From CAIXOZ01 sp046091285 (GTDB taxonomy: Bacteria > Cyanobacteriota > Cyanobacteriia > PCC-6307 > Cyanobiaceae), in contig JBJTBH010000008.1 of assembly GCA_046091285.1 (NCBI GenBank), positions 1 to 22,677 of the forward strand: a stretch of DNA of 22,677 nt, given 5' to 3'. The stretch's first letter is position 1. Every line of letters starts with the position of its first letter. This document shows, piece after piece, positions 8,652 through 16,849 of this stretch. Made by a program: the position numbers and the translations under genes. Below the pieces are notes generated by a model. It worked only from the letters and a program-made list of their open reading frames with translations. It had not been told where the DNA came from and ran no database searches.

Positions 8652-9935
8652 ATGACGACTTCACAGCGTGCGGGTGTTCTCGCCGCTTGTCTTTCTCCCC
8701 TTGCCGCCGCCCTGTTCGTCGGACTGACCCGATCAGCGGGCGCCGCACCGGTGTCTGCCGCACCGGTGTCTGCCCCATCACTGCTCGGTGCACCGGTGGC
8801 GGTCGCCACCCCGGACCGGTTCGGGGACCTCTCCGCCAAGCCGTCGGTGTCCTCCGCTGCCGCTAGGCGCCGGCTGGCGGCGACCGGCTCCCTGTGTTGC
8901 CTGCGTACCCAGCAGCCCGGCCAGGGAGCGGGCTGCACGGTGCCGTTGAACGCCCCCTGCCGCCGTCAGCTGCCTCCGGGCTGTGAGATCGGTCCCAGGG
9001 CCCGGTGTGCCGGTGCCGACCTCAGCGGCATCGACCTGCGTTTCGCCGATCTCCGTGGCGCCGACTTGCGCGGCGCCCGCCTGGTTGGCACGGATCTGGA
9101 AAACGCTGATCTCAGCGGAGCACGGATGGATCGGGCCACTCTCATCGGCACCGACCTGTCCGACGCGCGCCTGGCGTTCACGAGCCTGCGCGGGGCCGTT
9201 CTGCGGTCCTGTGATCTCGAGACGGCTGATCTGACCCGGATTGATCTCAGCCACGCTGACATCACCGGGAACGACATGGAGAGCATCCGCCTGGCCGGTG
9301 CCCGCCTGGTGGGCGCCCAGTTACGGGGTGTTGACCTTGAGAGCGCCGATCTTTCAAAGGCTGACGCTCGCGGAGCGGATTTCAGTGGCGCCAATCTGGC
9401 GCGAGCCCGGCTCTCCGGCGCCCGCTTCGATCGGGCCCGCCTTCAGGGTGTGAACCTCTCCTCCGCCCGCCTGGATCAGACCAGCCTCAAAGGGGCTGAT
9501 CTGCGTCGGGCCCATCTCGGCCTGCGGCTGGTGGAGGCGGAGCAGGTGGATGATCTCGGCCTTCGCGGGGACCTCAGTCATCCCTGCTTCCCGTTGATCA
9601 GCTGCTCCGTACCGCAGCGCAACAGGACCAACGACGACATCGGCGTCGGGGCCTTGCTGCTGGACACCGATCTCAGCGGTGCCGATCTTCGTGGCGCCTA
9701 TCTGAACGGGGCGGTGATGCTGCGCGGTTCCCTGAACCGGACACGTCTGCAGGGGGCCGTCATCGCCGGCACCCAGCTGCTGGATGTGCCGATGGCGGGC
9801 AGCGTCTGCCCATCCGGGCAGCGCAGCACAAGCAGCGGTTGCCAGGAGCTGCTGCAGTCACCCACGGGCCCCCAGCGCCAGCGGGCCGAGGCGCGGTTGT
9901 TCTGGCTCCAGTCCCTGCCCTTCCCCTGGGACTGA
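8652..9935 (+). CDS. Exported pentapeptide-repeat protein
   Basis: A 427-residue protein from ATG 8652; a TTG nine codons earlier is possible, but the ATG places a signal-like segment at the very N-terminus (hydrophobic 8-25, then a possible cleavage region around AGAAP at 29-33). A Leu-Ala-Ala-Cys at 10-13 resembles a lipobox but comes before the hydrophobic core, so I do not call it a lipoprotein. After an Ala/Pro/Val linker (encoded partly by a tandem 15-bp repeat at 8745-8774) there is a Cys-rich stretch (Cys82, 83, 95, 103, 111, 119). About 34 consecutive A(D/N)LxG-type pentapeptides follow (120-290), then a ~48-residue interruption with two cysteines, and a shorter repeat block (338-376). 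Such repeats fold as right-handed quadrilateral beta-helices. Pentapeptide proteins are very common in cyanobacteria, including thylakoid-lumen and periplasmic forms. The function is unknown. Confidence 0.85.
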   Translation: MTTSQRAGVLAACLSPLAAALFVGLTRSAGAAPVSAAPVSAPSLLGAPVAVATPDRFGDLSAKPSVSSAAARRRLAATGSLCCLRTQQPGQGAGCTVPLNAPCRRQLPPGCEIGPRARCAGADLSGIDLRFADLRGADLRGARLVGTDLENADLSGARMDRATLIGTDLSDARLAFTSLRGAVLRSCDLETADLTRIDLSHADITGNDMESIRLAGARLVGAQLRGVDLESADLSKADARGADFSGANLARARLSGARFDRARLQGVNLSSARLDQTSLKGADLRRAHLGLRLVEAEQVDDLGLRGDLSHPCFPLISCSVPQRNRTNDDIGVGALLLDTDLSGADLRGAYLNGAVMLRGSLNRTRLQGAVIAGTQLLDVPMAGSVCPSGQRSTSSGCQELLQSPTGPQRQRAEARLFWLQSLPFPWD

Positions 9936-9948
9936 CCACGGCGTGGTC
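9934..9948. terminator. Short hairpin between convergent pentapeptide-repeat and SNF2 genes
   Basis: GACCAC / GTGGTC forms a 6-bp stem with a GGC loop that begins inside the TGA stop of the + strand gene. There is no T-run after it on either strand, so intrinsic termination is doubtful. The whole spacer between the two convergent genes is only 67 bp. Confidence 0.3.
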
Positions 9949-10002
9949 CTGATCGGCCGCTTCTCTGACAGCTGAGGCAGGACCGGCCCTCGGCGTCGTC
10001 GC

Positions 10003-13000
10003 TCAGGCGTCGTCGCTGAGGGCCACCAGATCCTTGAGCTGGCTCACGTCCAGGCCCCCCAGCCATTCTTCGCCGGATCCCACGATCTCCTCGGCCATCC
10101 TTGATTTCTCAAGAATCATCCGATCGATCTTCTCTTCCACGGAGCCGCTGGTGATGAATTTGTGCACCAGCACCCGGTTGGTCTGGCCGATCCGGTAGGC
10201 GCGATCGGTGGCCTGGTTCTCGACGGCCGGATTCCACCAGCGATCCACGTGGAACACATGGCTGGCGCGGGTGAGATTGAGGCCGACGCCACCGGCCTTG
10301 AGGGAGAGCAGAAACAGCTGGGGGCCCCGGGGATCGTCCTGGAAGCGATCCACCATCGCCTGGCGTTCGCTCTTGCTGGTGTTGCCATACAGAAAGGGAA
10401 CCTCCTGACGCCAGCGTTGCTGCAGGTGGGCCTTGAGCAGGTGCCCCCATTCTGCGAACTGGGTGAACAGCAGAGCGCGATCGCCCGCTTCGATCACCTC
10501 CTCGAGGATCTCTTCCAGGCGCTGCAGCTTGGCGCTGCGGGCGGCGAAGCCTGGCGTCACTCCGTCCTCCTTCAGGGCCAGGGCGGGATGGTTGCAGATC
10601 TGCTTGAGCCGGGTCAGCAGCGCCAGAACCTGGCCGTGCTTCTGCCCCAGGGGCGCCCGGGCGATCGCCTCCAGGCTTTCCTCCACCGTTCTGGTGTAGA
10701 GCTGCCGCTGCTCGGGGCTGAGGCCCACCCATTCCCTCAGTTCCACCTTCTCCGGCAGGTCGGAGATGATCGAACGGTCGGTTTTGAGCCGGCGCAGGAT
10801 GAACGGGCCGACACGGGCCCTGAGATCACGCAGGGAGCTCATGTCGCCGTAGCGCTCGATCGGCAGTCGGTAGCGCTGCCGGAAGAAGGGTTCATCCCCC
10901 AGCACCTTCGGGTTGAGGAAGTCCATCAGCGCCCACAACTCACTGACGCGGTTCTCCACCGGCGTTCCGGTGAGGGCGATCCGGACGCGGCTGCTCTTGC
11001 CGGGTCGTGCCAGGTCGCGGGCGGCCTGGCTCTGCTTGGCCGATGGATTCTTGATCGCCTGGGCTTCATCGATCACCACCCCCTGCCAGTCGATGGCATC
11101 CAGCAGTTCGCTGTCGCGTTGCAGCAACCCATAGGTGGTGAGCACCAGATCCACGCCCTTGAGGGCCTTGCGCAGGCTTGCCGGCGTGGACGGACGCCTG
11201 GGGCCGTAGTGCTCCTTCACCACCAGATCAGGGGTGAAGCCGTTCGCCTCCCGCTTCCAGTTGGTGAGCACGGAGGTGGGGGCCACCAGCAGCACAGGGC
11301 GTTTGAGTTCCTCCTCCGCCTTGAGGTGTTGCAGGAAGGCCAGCAGCTGGATCGTCTTGCCCAGACCCATGTCGTCCGCCAGGCAGGCGCCCTGGTCGAA
11401 GCGGTGCAGGAAGGCCAGCCAGCCCAGTCCCCGCTCCTGGTAGGGGCGCAGCTGGCCGGCGAAGCCAGGGGGGGCCGGTAGCGGATCGGGTGCCTTCTGC
11501 TGGTGGTATTGCTCCAGCACCGCCTGCAGCCTCGGGCCGGCCTGGAAGCGATGCACCGGCAGGCGCATCAGGGTGTCGCCGTCCGTGGCGGTCAGTCGCA
11601 GGGCGTCATCAAGGCTGAGCACAGGATCGGCGCCGGCGAACCGCTCGGCGTTGCGCTGGTCACTGGGGCGCAGTTCGATCCAGGCCCCCTTGTGCTGCAC
11701 CAGGGGGCTGCGTTTGGCGGCGAGACGCTGCAGATCTTTCAGGGTCAGCGTCACGCCGCCGATCATCAGGTTCCATGTCCATTCCAGGCTTTCGCCCAGG
11801 GTCAGGCCCTTGGAACGGCTGGGAAGCTCGGCGTCGATCGCCAGGCCGAGCCGGCTCGCCAGGCCACCGGACAGGCTCGGGGGCAGAACCACACCGATGC
11901 CGTTGTCCCGCAGCTGGGCGGCGGCGGTGCGCACGAGCACGAAGGCTTCGGCCGGGGTGAGCAGCATCCCTTCCGGGGTGGCGGATTCCAGCCCGCGGCT
12001 GATCGGTTCAAAGGTGTTCAGGGCCCGACCCAGCCCTTCGAGCAACCGCTCACCGGGTTGCTGAAGCGTTAGCTCACCCAGAGGCATCGTGCCATCTCCC
12101 GCTGACCAGACGTTGCCGGCCTGCACCCGCAGACTGGGGTCCGCTTCCCCCTGGAGGCTGAAGCGCAGCTCCCAGAGTTCGGCATCGGGCGCTGGTGTGA
12201 ACAGTTCCAGGCAGGCCCGTGCCGGCGCCACCCGACCGGCCACGCCCTCACGCCAGTGCTGGGTGGCGATCGTCAGGCGCTCCAGGTCGTCGGCATCGAG
12301 CGCCAGCTGGCCATCACCGGGCCCGAGGGCCTGCTGCCAGGCGGCCAGCAGGGGATCGAGATCCTCGGGATCGGGTTGAAAGCGACTGCGCAGTTCGGCG
12401 TCCAGCAGCCGGCTCAGCAGGCTCATCACCCGCAGGCGTCCCGCACCGGGTCGGCGGCAGGCCAGGGGATGGGAGGCCCGCGCCGCTTCCGGTCGCGGTC
12501 GGGTCAGGCGTTGGCCGCCCAGGGCTGGGGGTTCGCGCCAGGGCAGGGCGGAGAAGGCCACCTGGGGGAGGCGCGAGGCCAGGTCCTCAAGCCGTCGGCG
12601 ATCATCCTCCCGATTTAGCAGCGGTTGCCAGCGGGCCCGGCCTTCTTCGATCTGGGGCAGCCAGCGCCCGCGGGCCACCAGGCTGAGCACCCAGCGATGC
12701 AGGTGACTCCACCAGCGCAGATCTTCACCGAGGTCCGGGTGGTCGCCGGAGAGGGGCAGGGAGGCAAGCCAGCGGCTGGCATCGGCGGCCTCCAGGGCCA
12801 GCCCCGGCACCTGCCAGGGCCACCATTCCAGCTGGCGGGGGATCGGTTCACCGGCCTGCAGCGGCAGGCCGCTCCAGGCTTCGTTGTCGCCGGCCTGACG
12901 ACCGCGGGCGCTCTGGCGGCGGCTCGGAAGGCTGAGGCTGGCGGTGGTGTCGAGGGCGGTGGCCGGCAGCAGATTCAGCGCTTCCAGCCAGGTTCTGAGC

Positions 13001-13146
13001 TCGGGTCGCGTCAGGGCGAAGGGATGATCGGGCGCCATGTCGGTCGGCGTGACCGGTTGGGCGACACGCCAGGTGTCCGCCCAGAGCAACAGGCGACCCC
13101 CCTGGCCTTCGGCAGGAAACAACCAGGTGGCGAGCAGCAGGCTCAT
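10003..13146 (-). CDS. SNF2-family DEAD-like helicase/ATPase
   Basis: A 1,047-residue Swi2/Snf2-type ATPase. The first ~480 residues match the bacterial layout in which a helicase-associated domain precedes the motor. The motor carries Walker A DDMGLGKT at 591-598, DEAQ at 693-696, LTGTPVEN near 724, and motif VI QATDRAYRIGQ at 978-988. The DEAQ box and the RIGQ ending are typical of the Snf2 superfamily rather than DEAD/DEAH RNA helicases. Members translocate on double-stranded DNA and remodel protein-DNA complexes; the bacterial role is poorly known. I prefer the ATG at 13144-13146 (protein begins MSLLLATWL) over a TTG 16 codons upstream. The gene lies 14 bp downstream of a possible 47-codon ORF. 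A SWIM protein gene nearby, a frequent partner, supports a shared DNA-related role. The last 12 coding bases (AGCGACGACGCC) are tandemly duplicated just after the stop. Confidence 0.92.
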   Translation of the reverse strand: MSLLLATWLFPAEGQGGRLLLWADTWRVAQPVTPTDMAPDHPFALTRPELRTWLEALNLLPATALDTTASLSLPSRRQSARGRQAGDNEAWSGLPLQAGEPIPRQLEWWPWQVPGLALEAADASRWLASLPLSGDHPDLGEDLRWWSHLHRWVLSLVARGRWLPQIEEGRARWQPLLNREDDRRRLEDLASRLPQVAFSALPWREPPALGGQRLTRPRPEAARASHPLACRRPGAGRLRVMSLLSRLLDAELRSRFQPDPEDLDPLLAAWQQALGPGDGQLALDADDLERLTIATQHWREGVAGRVAPARACLELFTPAPDAELWELRFSLQGEADPSLRVQAGNVWSAGDGTMPLGELTLQQPGERLLEGLGRALNTFEPISRGLESATPEGMLLTPAEAFVLVRTAAAQLRDNGIGVVLPPSLSGGLASRLGLAIDAELPSRSKGLTLGESLEWTWNLMIGGVTLTLKDLQRLAAKRSPLVQHKGAWIELRPSDQRNAERFAGADPVLSLDDALRLTATDGDTLMRLPVHRFQAGPRLQAVLEQYHQQKAPDPLPAPPGFAGQLRPYQERGLGWLAFLHRFDQGACLADDMGLGKTIQLLAFLQHLKAEEELKRPVLLVAPTSVLTNWKREANGFTPDLVVKEHYGPRRPSTPASLRKALKGVDLVLTTYGLLQRDSELLDAIDWQGVVIDEAQAIKNPSAKQSQAARDLARPGKSSRVRIALTGTPVENRVSELWALMDFLNPKVLGDEPFFRQRYRLPIERYGDMSSLRDLRARVGPFILRRLKTDRSIISDLPEKVELREWVGLSPEQRQLYTRTVEESLEAIARAPLGQKHGQVLALLTRLKQICNHPALALKEDGVTPGFAARSAKLQRLEEILEEVIEAGDRALLFTQFAEWGHLLKAHLQQRWRQEVPFLYGNTSKSERQAMVDRFQDDPRGPQLFLLSLKAGGVGLNLTRASHVFHVDRWWNPAVENQATDRAYRIGQTNRVLVHKFITSGSVEEKIDRMILEKSRMAEEIVGSGEEWLGGLDVSQLKDLVALSDDA

Positions 13147-13160
13147 GGTCTTGACGCCAG

Positions 13161-13304
13161 CTAAGGTGGACGCTGGTAGCGGCGCTCTCCGCAACCGACC
13201 GAGACAGCGGCTTCAAGGCTGCTGGCCTGAGGCGCCAGCCAGCTGGCGGCGATCTGTGGCGAGATCACCGGGAGCAGCTCCGGGGAGGGTCGTGTCCTGA
13301 GCAC
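13161..13304 (-). CDS. Possible small ORF (47 aa) immediately upstream of the SNF2 gene
   Basis: From GTG 13302-13304 to TAG 13161-13163 there is a 47-codon frame that begins LRTRPSPELLPVISPQIAA after the start and ends RRYQRPP. The frame is open all the way back to the TGA of the upstream membrane-protein gene, 71 sense codons in the same phase, and codons mostly end in G or C as in neighbouring genes. It stops 14 bp before the SNF2 start. No Shine-Dalgarno sequence is visible, and I do not recognise the product. It may instead be a leader, a decayed 3' extension of the membrane protein, or chance in GC-rich DNA. Confidence 0.35.
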   Translation of the reverse strand: MLRTRPSPELLPVISPQIAASWLAPQASSLEAAVSVGCGERRYQRPP

Positions 13305-13376
13305 CGTGATGGCGGGGGCCTGAGGCTCGTCTCCATCATCGCGGATGCCCGGCCCCGACGGATGGTGTCCTGGGCG

Positions 13377-13913
13377 TCAGGGGCGCAGGCCGGGTCGTCG
13401 GCGTGGGAGCCAGAGCAGCAGCAGGGCAGCGGCGCTCACCGGTAACCAGGCCTGAAGCAGCTCCAGGCCGATCGCCGGCAGGGCTTGCGTCAGCAGGTGG
13501 GTCGGGCTGGAGGCTGTCGGCAGCCGGAGAGGAAGCCCAAGGCTGTGGATGCCGCAGACCGCTCCGACCAGTCCCGCCTGCAGGTGGCTGTCATCAGGAT
13601 CGACGCGGGTGAGATGGAAGGCCAGCAGCCCGTAGAAGAAGCCGCAGCCGCCGGCGCGCAGCCCCGATTGCAGCAGCCTCGGCCAGGGCGACACGGCTGA
13701 TGACCGGAAGGCCTCCAGCAGTGGTGATGACGGCAACGCCAGCAGAGCGCCGACCACCAGGGCCAGGCCACCGCCGAGCAGGGCCCAGGCGATGGAACGT
13801 TGCCGCAGCGCGGCGCGGGGGCGCTCCGTCGGCCCGGACGCAGCTGAAGAAGCGGAACTCACGCGCGGTGAGGAGGAGACGGGGAGCTGATCATGCCTGG
13901 AAAGCACGATCAA
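13377..13913 (-). CDS. Small integral membrane protein of unknown function
   Basis: Up to 178 residues. The first ~38 are Ser/Arg-rich and polar. Hydrophobic stretches follow at about 41-60, 86-102, 112-130 and 139-169, the last long enough for one or two spans, so four or five membrane segments are likely; the end is an Arg-rich tail that would sit in the cytoplasm. The start is uncertain: TTG at 13911-13913 gives the longest form, GTG two codons later or GTG near 13862 are alternatives, and there is no ATG. I do not recognise a family. It is on the same strand as the SNF2 gene, with 230 bp between, and diverges from alaS. Confidence 0.6.
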   Translation of the reverse strand: MIVLSRHDQLPVSSSPRVSSASSAASGPTERPRAALRQRSIAWALLGGGLALVVGALLALPSSPLLEAFRSSAVSPWPRLLQSGLRAGGCGFFYGLLAFHLTRVDPDDSHLQAGLVGAVCGIHSLGLPLRLPTASSPTHLLTQALPAIGLELLQAWLPVSAAALLLLWLPRRRPGLRP

Positions 13914-14137
13914 GGTTGCGACCGCGTCTCGGATGAGCGTGCGCCTCGGTTGCGGCGCGCCCCGGGAGCCGGCTGCTCCTGGTCGGGATCGGGGCGGCGG
14001 CTGCTGGCCGTCGGGTCCGGTCGGTGCTGCTCTGGACGGTGCTGCTCTGTCCAGCGACCGACCCTGGCTCCAGGGCTACGGGCCTATGGGCGATCATGCC
14101 AGGACGAAGGGATTAGTCTCGTCCTCTGATTCGCGCC
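13914..14137. promoter_or_regulatory. Divergent intergenic region upstream of alaS
   Basis: These 224 bp separate the leftward membrane-protein gene from alaS. Two structures are visible: a direct repeat GGTGCTGCTCTG at 14023-14034 and 14038-14049, and an inverted repeat close to the alaS start (listed separately). No standard -10/-35 pair stood out. Confidence 0.4.
14101..14125 (+). promoter_or_regulatory. Inverted repeat in the alaS leader
   Basis: AGGACGA (14101-14107) and TCGTCCT (14119-14125) are perfect complements separated by 11 bases, and the structure ends 12 bases before the alaS ATG. In the transcript it would form a hairpin over the ribosome-loading region; as DNA it could be an operator. 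No function is known to me. Confidence 0.35.
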
Positions 14138-16849
14138 ATGGCCGCCGCTTCCGAACGCAGCACCTCCGAGAACGCTGCCGGGTCCCTGCGACCCCGCAGC
14201 GGCGCTGAGATCCGCACGGCGTTTCTCCGGTTTTATGAGCAGCGGCAGCACCTGCCGATCGCCAGTGCCTCCCTGGTGCCGGAGGACCCGACGGTGTTGC
14301 TCACGATTGCCGGCATGCTGCCGTTCAAACCGGTGTTCCTGGGCCAGCAGCAGCGGCCGGCTCCCCGGGCCACCAGTTCCCAGAAGTGCATCCGCACCAA
14401 CGATATCGAGAACGTCGGGCGTACGGCCCGCCATCACACGTTCTTCGAGATGCTCGGCAACTTTTCGTTCGGCGACTACTTCAAGGAGCAGGCGATCCAG
14501 TGGGCGTGGGAGCTGAGCACCGGCCTGTTCGGGCTTTCGCCGAAGAATCTGGTGGTTAGTGTGTTTCGCGAAGATGAGGAGGCTGAGGCGATCTGGCGTG
14601 ATGTGGTGGGGGTGAACCCCAAGCGCATCATCCGCATGGATGAAGCCGATAACTTCTGGGCCTCAGGCCCCACCGGTCCCTGTGGACCCTGTTCCGAGAT
14701 CTATTACGACTTCAAGCCTGAACTCGGCGATGATGGCATCGATCTTGAAGATGATTCACGCTTCATCGAGTTCTACAACCTGGTATTCATGCAGTACAAC
14801 CGCGACGCGGAGGGTCTCCTCACGCCGCTGGCCAACCGTTGCATTGATACCGGCATGGGCCTGGAGCGGATGGCCCAGATCCTGCAGGCGGTGCCGAACA
14901 ACTACGAAACCGACCTGATCTATCCGTTGATCGAAACTGCGGCGGGTCTGGCCGGGGTCGATTACCGCATCCTCGATGAGAAGGGTAAAACCAGCCTCAA
15001 GGTGATCGGCGACCACAGCCGCGCCGTCACCCAGCTGATCTGCGATGGCGTCACCGCCAGCAACCTCGGCCGCGGCTACATCCTGCGCCGCCTGCTGCGT
15101 CGTGTCGTGCGCCATGGACGCCTGCTCGGGATCGATCAGCCGTTCCTGGCGGCGATGGGTGAGGCTTCGATCACCTTGATGCAGGACGCTTATCCGCAGC
15201 TTCTGGAGCGGCGTGATGTGATCCTGGCGGAGCTGGTCCGCGAAGAGGCCCGCTTTCTTGAAACCCTGGACCGTGGTGAGAAGCTGCTCACCGAGGTGCT
15301 GGCTGCCAGGCCGAAGCAGATCTCCGGTGAGCAGGCCTTCGAGCTTTATGACACCTACGGCTTCCCGCTGGAACTCACCGAGGAGATCGCCGAGGAGCAT
15401 GGCCTCACGGTGGATCTGGAGGGGTTTGAGGCGGCGATGGCGGCTCAGCGTCAGCGGGCCAAGGCGGCGGCGGTGAGCATCGATCTCACCCTGCAGGGGG
15501 CGATTGAGCAGATGGCTTCAGCGCTGAGTTCCACCACCTTCCGGGGGTATGAGCACCTGGAGCACAGCAGCTCGGTGCTGGCCCTGGTGGTGAATGGCGA
15601 ACCGGCTGAGCAGGCCGTGGCGGGCGACAGCGTGCAGCTGGTGCTCGACACCACGCCGTTCTACGGCGAGGGAGGGGGGCAGGTGGGTGATCGCGGCGTT
15701 CTCAGCGGTGACGGGCCTGATGGCGATGACCTGATCGTGGTGATCGAGGGCGTCAGTCGCAATCGCAGTGTGTTCGTACACAGCGGCCGGATCGAGCGCG
15801 GCAGCCTCAGCGTCGGTGATGTGGTGCATGGTCAGGTCGATCGTGCTTGCCGGCGCCGGGTCCAGGCGAATCACACCGCCACCCATCTGCTGCAGGCGGC
15901 GCTCAAGCAGGTTGTCGATTCCGGGATTGCTCAGGCGGGCTCACTGGTCACGTTTGATCGGCTGCGCTTCGACTTTCACTGTCCTCGCGCTGTCACGGCC
16001 GATGAGCTGGAGCGGACCGAGGCGGTGATCAATGGCTGGATCAGCGACGCCCATGCGCTCGAGGTCGAGGAGATGGCGATCGAGCAGGCCAGGGCCGCCG
16101 GCGCCGTGGCGATGTTCGGGGAGAAGTACGCCGATGTGGTGCGGGTAGTGGATGTGCCGGGTGTGTCGATGGAGCTCTGCGGTGGCACCCATGTCGCCAA
16201 TACCGCCGAGATCGGTCTGTTCAAGATCGTCAGTGAGAGCGGTGTGGCGGCTGGCATCCGGCGCATTGAGGCGGTGGCCGGCCCTGCGGTGCTGGCCTAC
16301 CTCAACGAGCGGGAGGCGGTGGTGAAACAGCTGGGTGAGCGCTTCAAGGCCCAGCCCGGTGAGATCGTTGAGCGCGTGGCCGTTCTGCAGGAGGAACTCA
16401 GGACCACAGCCAAGGCTCTGGCGGCCGCCCGCAGTGAGCTGGCTCTGGCCAAGGCGGCGGCACTGAAGGATCGTGTGGAACAGATCAGCACAGCTCCTTC
16501 CGGTGAACCGTTGCAGTTGCTGGTGCACCGACTTGATGGTGTGGAAGCTGCGGCACTTCAGCTGGTTGGGCAGCAATTGCAGGAGCAGGTCGGGGTCGGA
16601 ACGGCGGTTGTTCTTGGGGGACTCCCAGATCCGGAAGACCTTTCCAAAGTCGCGTTTGTTGCTGCTTTTGGTCCTGCCGTTGTGGCCGCCGGCCCCAAGG
16701 CCGGCGCTTTCATCGGCAGCATCGCCAAGGTCTGCGGCGGCGGCGGCGGCGGTCGCCCCAACCTGGCCCAGGCGGGAGGTCGCGATGGTCGGGCGTTGGA
16801 TGGAGCGTTGGAGCAGGCGCGTCTGGCGTTGCGCTCAGCGTTGGCGTGA
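14138..16849 (+). CDS. alaS: Alanyl-tRNA synthetase
   Basis: A 903-residue class II synthetase that charges tRNA-Ala with alanine in the cytoplasm. The order is complete: catalytic core starting near residue 22 with TIAGMLPFKP (56-65), TSSQKCIRTNDIENVG (79-94) and HHTFFEMLGNFSFGDY (99-114); editing domain with zinc-type ligands HTATH (His579, His583) and CGGTH (Cys681, His685); a coiled-coil linker rich in Ala/Glu (about 730-780); and the C-Ala domain with a hexaglycine run followed by RPNLAQAGG. Length is slightly above the 876 residues of the E. coli enzyme, the excess being partly a ~20-residue polar N-terminal extension. The ATG at 14138 is preferred since the core begins soon after it. 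The stop lies inside the 3' end of the convergent channel gene, a 15-bp overlap. Confidence 0.98.
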   Translation: MAAASERSTSENAAGSLRPRSGAEIRTAFLRFYEQRQHLPIASASLVPEDPTVLLTIAGMLPFKPVFLGQQQRPAPRATSSQKCIRTNDIENVGRTARHHTFFEMLGNFSFGDYFKEQAIQWAWELSTGLFGLSPKNLVVSVFREDEEAEAIWRDVVGVNPKRIIRMDEADNFWASGPTGPCGPCSEIYYDFKPELGDDGIDLEDDSRFIEFYNLVFMQYNRDAEGLLTPLANRCIDTGMGLERMAQILQAVPNNYETDLIYPLIETAAGLAGVDYRILDEKGKTSLKVIGDHSRAVTQLICDGVTASNLGRGYILRRLLRRVVRHGRLLGIDQPFLAAMGEASITLMQDAYPQLLERRDVILAELVREEARFLETLDRGEKLLTEVLAARPKQISGEQAFELYDTYGFPLELTEEIAEEHGLTVDLEGFEAAMAAQRQRAKAAAVSIDLTLQGAIEQMASALSSTTFRGYEHLEHSSSVLALVVNGEPAEQAVAGDSVQLVLDTTPFYGEGGGQVGDRGVLSGDGPDGDDLIVVIEGVSRNRSVFVHSGRIERGSLSVGDVVHGQVDRACRRRVQANHTATHLLQAALKQVVDSGIAQAGSLVTFDRLRFDFHCPRAVTADELERTEAVINGWISDAHALEVEEMAIEQARAAGAVAMFGEKYADVVRVVDVPGVSMELCGGTHVANTAEIGLFKIVSESGVAAGIRRIEAVAGPAVLAYLNEREAVVKQLGERFKAQPGEIVERVAVLQEELRTTAKALAAARSELALAKAAALKDRVEQISTAPSGEPLQLLVHRLDGVEAAALQLVGQQLQEQVGVGTAVVLGGLPDPEDLSKVAFVAAFGPAVVAAGPKAGAFIGSIAKVCGGGGGGRPNLAQAGGRDGRALDGALEQARLALRSALA

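Noticed and set aside
10477..10668. HIP1 octamers (GCGATCGC) at 10477 and 10661
   Set aside because: These were the only two complete copies I noticed in 22.7 kb, so HIP1 is not enriched here; used only as weak evidence on lineage.
10162..11481. A 439-codon open frame on the + strand within the SNF2 gene
   Set aside because: It is antisense to the helicase motor motifs (Walker A, DEAQ) and its translation is low-complexity with no motif.
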